Positions 25,612-34,521 are shown, numbered from the stretch's first letter. The stretch is DNA of 64,000 bases from Candidatus Rifleibacteriota bacterium (GCA_015232575.1 JADFZL010000003.1:256001-320000); one strand, 5' to 3'. Made by a program: numbers and translations. The notes: a model not told the origin generated them from the sequence alone.

Positions 25612-27503
25612 TATTTGTCCTCGTAAGCCTTGTTCACAATATATTTTCCATCATGATTATCAATAATAAGATGATCACCGGGATTAACAAGTTTTTCGAT
25701 AAGTCCTTCAGCAACAGATTCTTCAATTTTATGAATTTCCCGTTTCATTGGTCTTGCTCCGAATTGTGGATCGAAACCCTTTTCTACAGAATATTTTAGG
25801 CCATTTTCATTCAGTATATAATCTATGTTTTTCTGCTCTTTCATCCTGTTGGAGCTTTCTGTTACAAGCTTTTTCATGATGGAAGCCAATTCCTCTTTTG
25901 TAAATGGAGAAAATGGTACAACATGTTCAATTCGATTTATGATCTCGGGTCTTACACTCTTTTTTACTTCTTCTATAACTTTTTCCTGAATAACTTTAAA
26001 TTTTTCATCAAAATCTTTCTGCTCAAGTCCCTGGTAATGAGAGGTTCCTGAGTTACTTGTAATAATGATGAGGGCGTCTTTGAAAGAAGCTGCATTGCCT
26101 TTCATATCTTTAACTGTTCCTTCATCAAGCATTTGAAGAAAAATATCAAAGAGTTTTGGATTTGCTTTCTCAATTTCATCGAATAAAACTACTGAAAAAG
26201 GATTTCTGTTCATGAGTTTGAAAAGAAGCCCGTCTTCTTCACTGCCAACATAACCCGGTGGTGATCCAATAAGGCGTGCAACAGTATGTTCAGCATAGAA
26301 TTCAGACATATCGAACCTTATCAACTTTTTTTCATCGCCAAAAAAATACTTTGCAATTGTTTTTGCAGTTTCTGTTTTACCTGATCCCGATGGACCAAGA
26401 AAAAGAAATGAACCAACTGGTTTATTGGGTTTTCTCAGACCGGCACTCAGCATCTTTAAAGCCCCTAGAATAGCATCTCTGGCACGGTTCTGGCCAATGA
26501 TTGATTTTTCAAAACCCTCTTTTAGTGCGTTGAATCTTTTTCCAACATCGTCGTATGAGCCCTCTCCGACAATTGCTCCGGTCTTTTTGGCAATTATTGA
26601 AGCAATGTCTGCTTCAGTCAGCGAAATACCAAAAAAATCTGTCTTTTCCTTATCCCATTCATCAAGACATTCCTGAGTCTCTTTCAGACTGAAACTTTCA
26701 AGAGTTGAAATTTCTTTCTTGAGAATTGAAAGCAGCGGTTCAAAAGTTGCCGGTCTCTTGAATTCGGCCTGTGAGAAACGTTTTTCTGATATTGCTTCCT
26801 TAAGAACATCAATTGCCTTATCTGGAAAATAGCGGTCTTTAATGAAATTATCCGACATTTCAATAATTTTATCTATCGTTTTCTCTGGTACAACAATATT
26901 TTGCTTTGATCCAAATTTTTTTGCAAGTCGATTTAAAAGTTCTTTCAGCTCATCAATTGAAGGTTCATCAATTCGAATTTTTACGAATCTTCTTGCAAGT
27001 GCCGGATCAGTCTCTTCGAAGAATCTTTTGAATTCAGGCTCTGTTGTGGCGCCGATGAGGGTAATGTCGCCTCTGGCGAGATGAGGTTTCAGATAACTGA
27101 CAAAATCAAAAAGATATGCTTTTTTTGTTTCTGCAAGCTGATGAATTTCATCTATAAAAAGAATTGAATTTTTCTGTTCAAGCAGTTCATTGATAATCTT
27201 TTCTACACGCTCTTCAAGTTGTCCACGATACATTGTTCCAGATGCAACAGCTGTCAGATCAAGTTGGAAAAGGCGTTTTTTGTAAATCTGCGGTGGAACA
27301 TCAGAAGAAATTATTCTTTGTGCAAGCCCTTCAACAATGCATGTTTTCCCAACTCCGGCAGGTCCTACAACTGCAATATTATTCTTTCCTTCTGTACATA
27401 AGATTTCTATAATTTTCTGAATTTCTTCTTTTCTACCAATAAGCGGTTCAAGCAGCCCCTGTGCAGCAAGACTTGTCAAATCGCGTCCAAATTCTGTCAA
27501 CAT
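25611..27503 (-). CDS. Clp/Hsp100-like double AAA+ ATPase lacking the N-terminal domain
   Basis: 630 residues. AAA-1: GRKEEIQ, Walker A GPAGVGKT (47-54), Walker B ILFIDEIHQL. AAA-2: Walker A GPSGSGKTETAK (about 370), DMSEF, YVGSEEDG pore-loop region, Walker B VVLFDEIEKANP, then the C-terminal small domain (FDPQFGARPMKREI). It starts directly at FGRDLTSLAAQGLL, so the Clp N-domain is absent. The linker between the AAA modules is too short for a full ClpB coiled middle domain, making it nearer to ClpA/ClpC. No IGL/F-type ClpP loop was clearly seen, so it may remodel rather than degrade its client. Directly coupled to the dynamin gene. Confidence 0.88.
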   Translation of the reverse strand: MLTEFGRDLTSLAAQGLLEPLIGRKEEIQKIIEILCTEGKNNIAVVGPAGVGKTCIVEGLAQRIISSDVPPQIYKKRLFQLDLTAVASGTMYRGQLEERVEKIINELLEQKNSILFIDEIHQLAETKKAYLFDFVSYLKPHLARGDITLIGATTEPEFKRFFEETDPALARRFVKIRIDEPSIDELKELLNRLAKKFGSKQNIVVPEKTIDKIIEMSDNFIKDRYFPDKAIDVLKEAISEKRFSQAEFKRPATFEPLLSILKKEISTLESFSLKETQECLDEWDKEKTDFFGISLTEADIASIIAKKTGAIVGEGSYDDVGKRFNALKEGFEKSIIGQNRARDAILGALKMLSAGLRKPNKPVGSFLFLGPSGSGKTETAKTIAKYFFGDEKKLIRFDMSEFYAEHTVARLIGSPPGYVGSEEDGLLFKLMNRNPFSVVLFDEIEKANPKLFDIFLQMLDEGTVKDMKGNAASFKDALIIITSNSGTSHYQGLEQKDFDEKFKVIQEKVIEEVKKSVRPEIINRIEHVVPFSPFTKEELASIMKKLVTESSNRMKEQKNIDYILNENGLKYSVEKGFDPQFGARPMKREIHKIEESVAEGLIEKLVNPGDHLIIDNHDGKYIVNKAYEDK

Positions 27504-27547
27504 TTATTTTCTCCAGTCGTTGATAAGAATTAATTTAATTTTTACCA

Positions 27548-27683
27548 TGTCATCTCGAACTAAATACTGCAAACATTAACTAAGTACAGCAAATCTTAGT
27601 AAAGGGATCATTAAACAATCTCATTTCGACCGAAGGGAGAAATCTCGCATTTATTAGATCTCTCAGATTCTTTCGAGATGACA
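27548..27683. repeat. REP/MITE-like palindromic element
   Basis: A 136-bp element with perfect 11-base terminal inverted repeats, TGTCATCTCGA at 27548-27558 and TCGAGATGACA at 27673-27683. The interior contains TCATTTCGACCGAAGGGAGA and AATCTCGCATTTATTAGATC. Its reverse complement matches 55733-55840 over about 110 bases. It lies in the 358-bp gap between the Clp-like gene start (27503) and the M48 peptidase stop (27862). The remaining AT-rich bases show no gene, and no terminator was recognised for the peptidase. Confidence 0.75.
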
Positions 27684-27861
27684 GCCACCCAAAAGTTAAC
27701 AGGCAAATTTGTCCCATTATTTAAGATTTTGCATACTTAGAACTTGTTGCGTAAATAACGAAATTGAATATTTATGATTAGATTTAAACGTTAAAAGTTC
27801 CTTTGCAGGCCATTTTAAATATTTGTACTTTGAGCAGATTTGGAATTGTGTAACAGGCTCC

Positions 27862-29115
27862 TTATTTTTGTTTTTGCGTAATAATGAATTTTTCACCCAT
27901 TTCGATTCTATCAATTGCCGCTGGATGACTGTAAAGCCAGAAAACTCTGAAAGGGTGGGGGAGAAGTTCTGATTTGTTGTCCTTTGCAAGCCTTATCTCG
28001 GCATCAATAAAAGCTTTCTTTAATCCGGTTAATTCAAGTGATTTCAAATCAGCTTGACGTTCAAAATTCTGACTAATTTGCGCTTCAATCGGAGCAAAGA
28101 AAAGCGAAAAAACTGTAAAAATTATATACGTGAAAGGAATATTCTGAGCCGAATGAAGCTCTTTTAAGCAGAACAATTTTTCATTCTGCAGAAAAGGAAA
28201 GGCATACCAGAGAAAAATGCACGCAGCAATTGAGCCAAGAAATCCGAAGGAAATACCCTTGAAAACATGGTCATGAAGCCAGTGACCAGCTTCATGGGCA
28301 AATATCAGAGATGTTTCATCTTCAGTATGATTTTTTATAAGATTGTCGTACAACACAATTCTTTTCTGCGAAAATAAGCCTGAAAAATATGCATTTGTAT
28401 GCTTCGAATATTTGCTTTCATCAACTTCATAAATACCTTCAACTGATATTCCGGATTTATCAGCAATTTTGAGTATTTTCTCCTTAAGCGTTCCTTCAGA
28501 GAGCGGTTTTTGTGTGTAAAAGATTGGAGTAATTATGTATGGCGCCAGAATAGACATGAAAATTCCAAAACAAGTTGTACCAATAGGAACAATAATTGGC
28601 CAGTGGCGCTGAAAAGTTTTAAAAAACCACAAAACCATCATTAATGAAACTGTTTCAATTATCAGCGAAACAGCAAAAGATTTCATATATCTGATAAACC
28701 ACCCCACGGAAGTCTGATTTGAAAATCCAAATTCAGTTTCACTTATGTGGCCGAGGTAATAATCAAATGGAAGTGATATTAAATGAAGAAAGATCGAAAA
28801 ACCAATAATAAAAAGTGTATTGGAAAGCCAGAAGCTATCTTTACCTGCTATTTCGGATATCTTTGAAGAAAATTGTTCGATAATTCCGAACTTCATCATT
28901 ACAAGCAAAAGAGCAACTGTAAAAAAAGGAAGAAGCATTCTTGAGTAGAATCCCCTTAAAGCATAAATTCTACCTGTTTTTACATCATCTTCTGTAAAAT
29001 ATTTCAGAACTTTTTCACGCGCTTCAGGTTGCTGATTACCATTTATTGATAATGTCATAAGAGTAATCCTGAGAATTACCCAAACCACAATTATACCCCA
29101 GAAAAGTTTTTCCAT
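27862..29115 (-). CDS. M48 family membrane metallopeptidase (Ste24 / CAAX protease 1-like)
   Basis: 417 residues from the ATG at 29115, which has GGAG six bases upstream; longer readings would enter the repeat element. Hydrophobic segments lie at about 7-25, 60-78, 98-118, 145-165, 173-197, 285-308 and 325-345. The zinc motif is HEAGH at 274-278, with the third ligand Glu352 in FERQADLKS, the classic M48A pair. Length matches the Ste24 family. It would act as membrane proteolytic quality control or processing; bacterial homologues need not process prenylated CAAX proteins. Its 5' untranslated region carries the same hairpin block as hydF. Confidence 0.9.
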   Translation of the reverse strand: MEKLFWGIIVVWVILRITLMTLSINGNQQPEAREKVLKYFTEDDVKTGRIYALRGFYSRMLLPFFTVALLLVMMKFGIIEQFSSKISEIAGKDSFWLSNTLFIIGFSIFLHLISLPFDYYLGHISETEFGFSNQTSVGWFIRYMKSFAVSLIIETVSLMMVLWFFKTFQRHWPIIVPIGTTCFGIFMSILAPYIITPIFYTQKPLSEGTLKEKILKIADKSGISVEGIYEVDESKYSKHTNAYFSGLFSQKRIVLYDNLIKNHTEDETSLIFAHEAGHWLHDHVFKGISFGFLGSIAACIFLWYAFPFLQNEKLFCLKELHSAQNIPFTYIIFTVFSLFFAPIEAQISQNFERQADLKSLELTGLKKAFIDAEIRLAKDNKSELLPHPFRVFWLYSHPAAIDRIEMGEKFIITQKQK

Positions 29116-29130
29116 AAAAGTCTCCTTTTT

Positions 29131-29152
29131 AGAGGGGTCGCGTGCCCCCTCT
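29131..29152 (-). promoter_or_regulatory. hairpin block just upstream of the M48 gene ribosome-binding site
   Basis: On the minus strand AGAGGGG (29152-29146) pairs with CCCCTCT (29137-29131), and AAAAAGGAG then the ATG at 29115 follow. The same arrangement precedes hydF at 56021-56044. It could form a 5' leader hairpin that affects translation or mRNA stability. Confidence 0.55.
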
Positions 29153-29157
29153 CGCCG

Positions 29158-29554
29158 GTCGAACAAGTTCGACCGGCTCACTCCCCGCGGTCGAGCGCCT
29201 TGCGCTCTCCTTCAGAGAAGTGATAAGCGCCTTCTCGCACCGTCGAACAAGTTCGACCGGCTCACTCCCCGCGGTCGAGCGCCTTGCGCTCTCCTTTAGA
29301 GAAGTGATAAGCGCCTTCTCGCACCGTCGAACAAGTTCGACCGGCTCACTCCCCGCGGTCGAGCGCCTTGCGCTCTCCTTCAGAGAAGTGATAAGCGCCT
29401 TCTCGCACCGTCGAACAAGTTCGACCGGCTCACTCCCCGCGGTCGAGCGCCTTGCGCTCTCCTTCAGAGAAGTGATAAGTGCCTTCTCGCACCATCGAAC
29501 AAGTCCGACCGGCTCACTCCCCGCGGTCGAGCGCCTTGCGCTCTCCTTTAGAGA
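29158..29554. repeat. 84-bp tandem repeat array, four full units and one partial
   Basis: The phrase GAACAAGTTC recurs at 29161, 29245, 29329 and 29413, and as GAACAAGTCC at 29497, exactly 84 bases apart. Units differ by only a few bases. Each has three small inverted repeats: GTCGAAC/GTTCGAC, GAGCGC/GCGCTC and GAGAAG/CTTCTC, plus CCGCGG. GC content is much higher than the surroundings. Because 84 is divisible by three, an open frame of 28-residue repeats appears on the plus strand, but it has no ribosome-binding site and is not called a gene. The array lies upstream of the M48 gene. Confidence 0.92.
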
Positions 29555-29631
29555 GAAATTATAAAACTCGCATACTTTGCAAGATAATTTGCTTGTTTTT
29601 TTTTATAAAATAAGATATTTTCAAGAACGCT

Positions 29632-29838
29632 ATGGCAAAGGAAGAAATCCCGGTTAGAAAAAATATCGACTGCAGACAATGCAGTTACTTTTTCGTCACC
29701 TGGCTTAAGAATACCCCTTTCGGATGCAGAGGACACGGCTTCCATTCCGCGAGAATACCTTCACAGGTCGTATTTGCAAGTTCAGGCTGCGATTGTCTTT
29801 TGTTTACACAGAAATCGACTCTTCGGAATAAACTGTAG
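29632..29838 (+). CDS. small conserved Cys/His-rich protein (UDG-associated type)
   Basis: 68 residues with a recognisable conserved pattern: IDCRQCSYFFVTW (Cys14, Cys17), PFGCRGHGFHS (Cys32, His35, His38), ARIPSQVVFASSG, then CDCLLF (Cys53, Cys55). Proteins of this pattern occur in many bacteria, sometimes next to uracil-DNA glycosylase genes, and are functionally uncharacterised; the spaced Cys and His suggest zinc binding. A purine-rich but weak Shine-Dalgarno (AAGAA) precedes the ATG. It converges on the phosphofructokinase gene with only six bases between the stops. Confidence 0.75.
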   Translation: MAKEEIPVRKNIDCRQCSYFFVTWLKNTPFGCRGHGFHSARIPSQVVFASSGCDCLLFTQKSTLRNKL

Positions 29839-29844
29839 TAACTA

Positions 29845-31176
29845 CTACTGTTGGCGATTGTGCATAATCATAGGCTGTCCAGTTGATTCAACGACATTCA
29901 GCCAGAACATGCTTTCAGGGTCCAGAGTCTTTCTTCCGTCAATCGCAATGTTTATGGGAATATGAGTAAACTGATTGTTCCAGATTCCCACCATTATACC
30001 CGTTTTTCCAGCCATTCCGGCGTGTACTGCATTTTGAGCAAGTTGAGTACAGTAGATACTGTCCGAAGGAAGAGCTTTCGCGCTTCTGATAAGATAACTC
30101 GGATCAAGATAACGGACATTAACAGGGAAACCGGTTTTTTTAAAGTGCTTTGAGATTTCATCTTTCATAAAGACACCGATGTCGCCCAATTTTACATTTC
30201 CAGAAGCATCTTTTCCGCTCTGAGTGACATATTCCTGTCCAGCACCTTCGGCTATCGCAATTACTGCGTGAGATCTTCTTCTAAGCCTTTTTTCAAGATG
30301 ATGAAACAAACCATTCTCTCCGTCAAGGTCAAAAACCAGTTCGGGAATCAGACAGAAATTTACTTCCTGTGAAGCCAGAGCTGCATTTGCCGCGATGTAC
30401 CCTGATTGTCTGCCCATCAGCTTAACAAGACCAACTCCATTTTGGAAACCTTTTGCCTCAACATGCGCAACCCGAATTGATTCAACAGCAATAGAAAAAG
30501 CTGTCTCAAACCCAAAAGTCTTTTCAATGAATTCTATGTCATTGTCAATAGTCTTTGGAATGGCAATGACGGAGATCTTTAAACCGCGTTTATTAATTTC
30601 CTCTGTGATGTCATTTGCACCTCGAAGGGTGCCATCACCGCCAATGCAAAAGAGAATATTTATATTATATTCGATTAAATGGTCTACAATTTTCGAAGTG
30701 TCCTGTGGTCCCCGGGATGTTCCCAGGATTGAACCGCCTTTTTCATGAATGTCAGCAACAGCATCTGGATCCAACATCATCGGCGGAATCTCATTTTCTT
30801 TAACCAGCCCAGCATAACCATATTTGAAACCATATATGGTTTTAACACCATACCAATACGATAACTGCATCACAAGACCTCTGATAACATCATTGATTCC
30901 CGGACACAGACCACCACATGAAACAATTCCGGCTTTACACCTTGATGGATCAAAATATAGCATTTCTCTTGGACCGGCTTTTTCAAATGACAAAGGGTCT
31001 CTGCCAGAAGATACACATTCGCGAACTTCCTTAAGAGAAATGTTTACAAGAATTCTTTCATCGTTTGGAACATAATTTGCAATCTGATCATCATCAACTT
31101 TAGAAAGATTAAGCGGAGAAACAAACTCTGGTTTGCCAAGTTCCCGTATTACGAAGTCTTTTTGTTCATGTTTCAT
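29845..31176 (-). CDS. pfkA: 6-phosphofructokinase (group A, long form), probably ATP-dependent
   Basis: 443 residues, with an N-terminal extension of about 80 residues before the PFK core. Motifs: GGLCPGINDVIRG (88-100), GGDGT at 179-183, PKTIDND at 207-213 (catalytic Asp), MGRQSGYIA and the late YLDPSYLIRS. Gly in GGDGT is the hallmark of ATP use, while PPi enzymes have Asp there. Lys in PKTIDND with Gly in GGDGT is the combination of long ATP-dependent enzymes such as those of trypanosomes and some bacteria. It phosphorylates fructose 6-phosphate in glycolysis. AAGGAA precedes the start. Confidence 0.9.
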   Translation of the reverse strand: MKHEQKDFVIRELGKPEFVSPLNLSKVDDDQIANYVPNDERILVNISLKEVRECVSSGRDPLSFEKAGPREMLYFDPSRCKAGIVSCGGLCPGINDVIRGLVMQLSYWYGVKTIYGFKYGYAGLVKENEIPPMMLDPDAVADIHEKGGSILGTSRGPQDTSKIVDHLIEYNINILFCIGGDGTLRGANDITEEINKRGLKISVIAIPKTIDNDIEFIEKTFGFETAFSIAVESIRVAHVEAKGFQNGVGLVKLMGRQSGYIAANAALASQEVNFCLIPELVFDLDGENGLFHHLEKRLRRRSHAVIAIAEGAGQEYVTQSGKDASGNVKLGDIGVFMKDEISKHFKKTGFPVNVRYLDPSYLIRSAKALPSDSIYCTQLAQNAVHAGMAGKTGIMVGIWNNQFTHIPINIAIDGRKTLDPESMFWLNVVESTGQPMIMHNRQQ

Positions 31177-31284
31177 AATAATTCCTTAAAAATTGTATTT
31201 TATTCGCTGTTTTATTTTTCAATTATAATACCACAAGCTTGTTTCACTTTGAAGAAGTTAAGTCGACTTTGATTTTCTGGAAAA

Positions 31285-31322
31285 TAAAAACGGAGGCGAT
31301 ATTCTGCCCCCGGTTTTTTTTA
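31285..31322. terminator. bidirectional-looking rho-independent terminator
   Basis: A GC-rich stem pairs ACGGAGGC with GCCCCCGGT across a seven-base loop, with one wobble. It is flanked by T-runs on both strands (TTTTTTTT on plus at 31314-31321, TTTTTATTTT on minus). It lies just past the stop of the cyclic-DPG synthetase homologue, so its likely role is on the minus strand. Confidence 0.7.
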
Positions 31323-31339
31323 ACTTCTATGATGCAAAA

Positions 31340-32671
31340 TTATTTGCAATGTTCTTTTTTGAAGGTTTCAAGAATGGTTTTAAGTGTTGGATGGCCAATT
31401 TCCTGAAGTTCATAATTGACTCTGAGCATTGGTTTTTTAACTTTCAGAATCTTGGTCAGGTCAATGGGTGTTGCGGAAATAACGAGATCGCAATCTACAG
31501 CATTGATAGTCTTTTCAAGATCGGCGACCTGTTTTTTACCATAACCGAGAGCTGGAAGAATTGGTCCCATTTCGGGATATTTCTGGTTAGCTTCGATAAG
31601 TGTTCCAACAAAATATTCTTTTGGATCAACGACTTCGGCAGCGCCGTATCTCTGTGCGGCAACCATTCCAGCTCCATAAGTCATTTCGCCGTGGGTCAAT
31701 GTTGGACCGTCTTCGATAACGAGTACTCTTTTTCCACGAATCTGATCGCCATCATCGACGAAAATCGGGCTTGCTGCGTGAACGATTGTAGCTTTGGGAT
31801 TCATTCTCATGACATTCTCGCGTACAGTCTGCAAATCATCTGGATAACATGTATCAATCTTGTTCAGAACGATAACATCGGCCAGATAAATGTTTGTTTC
31901 GCCGGGATGATATGACTGCTCATGGTTCGGTCTGTGCGGATCTGCGACAACAATCTGAAGATCTGATTTGTAGAACGGAAGGTCATTGTTTCCGCCGTCC
32001 CAGACGATTACATCAGCTTCTTTTTCAGCTTCTTTAATAATCACGCCGTAATCTACTCCCGAGAAGATTACTGCACCCATATCAATGTGTGGTTCATACT
32101 CTTCACGTTCTTCGATTGTGCATTTATGCTTTTCAAGATCTTTATATGATGCAAAACGCTGGCAGATTTGTTCTTCGAGATCTCCGTAGGGCATCGGATG
32201 GCGGATGGAAACAACTTTTAATCCCATTGCCTTGAGGTTTTTTACAACACAACGGGTTGTCTGAGATTTTCCAGAGCCGGTTCTGACTGCGCAGATTGAT
32301 ACTACCGGAACTTTTGCCTTGATAGCAGTCTGATTGTATCCAAGCATTTTAAAAGTGGCACCAGCAGCAATTACTTTACTGGCATGATGCATTACATATT
32401 CATGAGGAACATCGCTGTAAGAAAAAACGACTTCGTCAATTTTATCTTTTTTAATGATGTCAAGTAATTCACTCTCAGCCTTGATGGGAATACCTTTGGG
32501 ATAATTCTTTCCGGCAAGACTTGGAGGATAAAGCCTTCCTTCAATGTCAGGAATCTGAGTTGCAGTAAAAGCAACAACTTGATAATTGGGATTATCGCGG
32601 TAAACTAGATTAAAATTGTGGAAATCGCGACCAGCTGCACCCATGATAACTGTTTTGATAGTTGAGGACAT
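31340..32671 (-). CDS. cyclic 2,3-diphosphoglycerate synthetase-like P-loop GTPase/ATPase
   Basis: 443 residues. An N-terminal Rossmann-like domain (MGAAGRDFHNFN, 10-21) is followed by a SIMIBI-type P-loop at VRTGSGKSQTTR (about 129-140). Nucleotide and catalytic motifs follow: VWDGGNNDLPFY, a DPHRPNHEQSYHPGE segment and VVLNKIDT. The architecture matches cyclic 2,3-diphosphoglycerate synthetases known from methanogens, where the product is an osmolyte/thermoprotectant; bacterial homologues are mostly uncharacterised. Neighbour pfkA makes a glycolytic context possible, but the actual substrate is an inference. GGAAAGGAA precedes the ATG and a strong terminator follows. Confidence 0.82.
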   Translation of the reverse strand: MSSTIKTVIMGAAGRDFHNFNLVYRDNPNYQVVAFTATQIPDIEGRLYPPSLAGKNYPKGIPIKAESELLDIIKKDKIDEVVFSYSDVPHEYVMHHASKVIAAGATFKMLGYNQTAIKAKVPVVSICAVRTGSGKSQTTRCVVKNLKAMGLKVVSIRHPMPYGDLEEQICQRFASYKDLEKHKCTIEEREEYEPHIDMGAVIFSGVDYGVIIKEAEKEADVIVWDGGNNDLPFYKSDLQIVVADPHRPNHEQSYHPGETNIYLADVIVLNKIDTCYPDDLQTVRENVMRMNPKATIVHAASPIFVDDGDQIRGKRVLVIEDGPTLTHGEMTYGAGMVAAQRYGAAEVVDPKEYFVGTLIEANQKYPEMGPILPALGYGKKQVADLEKTINAVDCDLVISATPIDLTKILKVKKPMLRVNYELQEIGHPTLKTILETFKKEHCK

Positions 32672-32742
32672 TGTAATTTCCTTTCCAAATAAAATATATT
32701 TGTAAGAAGAAATTGCCGAAAAACAGCATTCTTCAGATTACC

Positions 32743-32991
32743 TCAATGATGACCGCACGAACCGCAGGAATGCGTAGAACAGCTTCCACAACCGGAAGAT
32801 GAACCGTGAGAAGATGAATAATCAGGTGAACTGTCTGAGGAACTGCTGCCTCTGGCAAAACTCGAAACTTTCTTTCTTACATTGCCGCTGCTGCAGTCAG
32901 GGCATGTCACCTGGGAATGATCTGCCTTCAAAGATAGAAGCAGATCAAAGTCTTTTTTACAACTCGTACAATTAAATTCATAGATTGGCAT
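32743..32991 (-). CDS. FmdB-family zinc-ribbon protein
   Basis: 82 residues. The FmdB domain is at 1-42: MPIYEFNCTSC with Cys8 and Cys11, then VTCPDC with Cys30 and Cys33. A Ser/Gly-rich linker and a Cys/His tail (GCGSCSTHSCGSCGHH) follow and could bind extra metal. FmdB was named from a putative regulator of formamidase and is now seen as a generic small zinc ribbon. AGGAGG lies close to the ATG. Monocistronic or co-transcribed with the synthetase gene 71 bases downstream. Confidence 0.9.
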   Translation of the reverse strand: MPIYEFNCTSCKKDFDLLLSLKADHSQVTCPDCSSGNVRKKVSSFARGSSSSDSSPDYSSSHGSSSGCGSCSTHSCGSCGHH

Positions 32992-33112
32992 AAAAACCTC
33001 CTGATGAGTAAATCATGCAGTAGAAAACATTTCTCGAATGTTGGCATGCTATCACGCAACAGGAAACTAGTCAACACATCCTGACCATTTTTTTGATTTT
33101 TTTTAATATTAC

Positions 33113-34255
33113 TTATTTCGCTTTTATGGCGAATATCATTATATCGTCTTTCGCGCTGGAACGGCCTGAGAAAGCTATCGCTTTTCTATAAATATTGTCT
33201 ACCATTATCTGAACAGGATTATTAAGTTCTTCCTTAACAAACCTCTCAAATCCGGAAAATTCAAGCATCTCATTCTTTTCATTCATTAATTCGGTAACTC
33301 CGTCAGTAAACAGAAAAAGTGTTTCTCCATCATTCAGACAAACCTTTCTTTCAATGTAACAGTCAGATTTTATCTGTTTGGAATGAAAGAAACCCAGTGG
33401 CTGACCGCCTTCAACTGTTTTAATCAGTTCCCCGGTTTTGCTGAATAAGGCAATAGATTCCGGAGCAGCGTTAATATAGCAAAACTCTTTGTTGTTTGAG
33501 TCAAGCATTCCATATATTGCACTTACAAATTTTCCATCGGGAAAGCCGTTAAGAAGTCTGTCATTCAATAATAATACTTTCTCAGCAGAATTTCCCAAAA
33601 CCTGAAATGAATCTGAAGCAAGTGCTTTTAACATTGACATCAGCAGTGCTCCAGCAACACCGTGACCGCTAATATCAGCAAAAAACAGACCCAGAAACTC
33701 GCTGTTAGAATATTCATAAAAATCATAAAAATCACCACCAATGGAATAGCAAGGGGTGAAATTTATTCCAATTTCAAAACCACTTATATGTGGAATACGA
33801 TCTGGTAACAAAGACCGTTGAACATTCTGCGCAATCTCCAGTTCTTTGCGGGTTTCCGCATCGCGTCTCTCAAGTTCTTCAGTTGCATCTTTCAGGTTCA
33901 GCTGAGTCATAACTCTTGCAATAAGAATTTCAAAGTCAATCGGTTTGGTTACATAATCATTCGCACCCAGCGAGAGAGCCTGTACAATATCATCACTTTC
34001 ATCTTTTGCAGTAGCCATTATTATTGGCAGTTTTCCAGGAGAATATTCTTTTCGAAGGATTTGCAGCAATTCAATGCCATCAATTCCCGGCATCATTACG
34101 TCAAGAATTATCAAATCGATTTTCTGAGTGTTGACAAATTCAATTGCATGATTTGCATCAGCTGCAGCAAGTGCATTAAATCCCCTTTTTGATAGTCTAC
34201 GAAACAAAATATCTCTGTTTATTTCCTGATCATCAACAATTAATATTGTTTTCAT
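33113..34255 (-). CDS. response regulator with PP2C/SpoIIE serine phosphatase output (RsbU-like)
   Basis: 380 residues. Receiver at 1-120: VDDQE, phospho-acceptor Asp52 in IILDVMMPGIDG, Thr in MATAK, and KP in YVTKPIDF. A coiled linker at 120-145 leads to the SpoIIE-type phosphatase (about 150-378) with metal motifs GGDFYDFY (173-180), FFADISGHGVAGALLMSML and LFLFTDGVTE. Such proteins dephosphorylate anti-sigma-factor antagonists when their receiver is phosphorylated. No sigma/anti-sigma partner is adjacent, and its kinase is unknown. It begins ATG AAA ACA after a GC-poor leader without a clear promoter. Confidence 0.92.
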   Translation of the reverse strand: MKTILIVDDQEINRDILFRRLSKRGFNALAAADANHAIEFVNTQKIDLIILDVMMPGIDGIELLQILRKEYSPGKLPIIMATAKDESDDIVQALSLGANDYVTKPIDFEILIARVMTQLNLKDATEELERRDAETRKELEIAQNVQRSLLPDRIPHISGFEIGINFTPCYSIGGDFYDFYEYSNSEFLGLFFADISGHGVAGALLMSMLKALASDSFQVLGNSAEKVLLLNDRLLNGFPDGKFVSAIYGMLDSNNKEFCYINAAPESIALFSKTGELIKTVEGGQPLGFFHSKQIKSDCYIERKVCLNDGETLFLFTDGVTELMNEKNEMLEFSGFERFVKEELNNPVQIMVDNIYRKAIAFSGRSSAKDDIMIFAIKAK

Positions 34256-34521
34256 GAATTCCCCGCAAAAGATAAATTAAGTAAAATCATATTTTCAGAA
34301 CATCAATAATATTTTATTAATTGATAAAATTCAAGAATTATTAACTATTTTAAGAATAAAATATATGTTTATATGGTCAATCTTTGATCAGAAAAACAGC
34401 TCTTAACTGTAAATCTAGAAGGTGTTATTTTGTAGAAGCTCTATTAATGATGGTCTTCGACTGTTGGCATTGTTCTTGCTTTCAAGTAAGTAAGAAAGTT
34501 CTAAGCAAAGGAGAAATAATT

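Noticed and set aside
27717..27989. 90-residue minus-strand frame overlapping the M48 3' end
   Set aside because: It overlaps the conserved C-terminus of the peptidase in another frame and has no ribosome-binding site or recognisable features.
29158..29554. CRISPR array
   Set aside because: Units are contiguous 84-bp copies without unique spacers, and no cas genes are present.
29142..29564. Plus-strand open frame of 28-residue repeats
   Set aside because: It only reflects an 84-bp DNA repeat whose period is divisible by three. There is no ribosome-binding site and no family resemblance, and the stretch overlaps a leader region.
31349..31915. 188-residue plus-strand frame opposite the cyclic-DPG synthetase homologue
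   Set aside because: It is a mirror frame of a well-supported gene with conserved motifs and a terminator on the minus strand.
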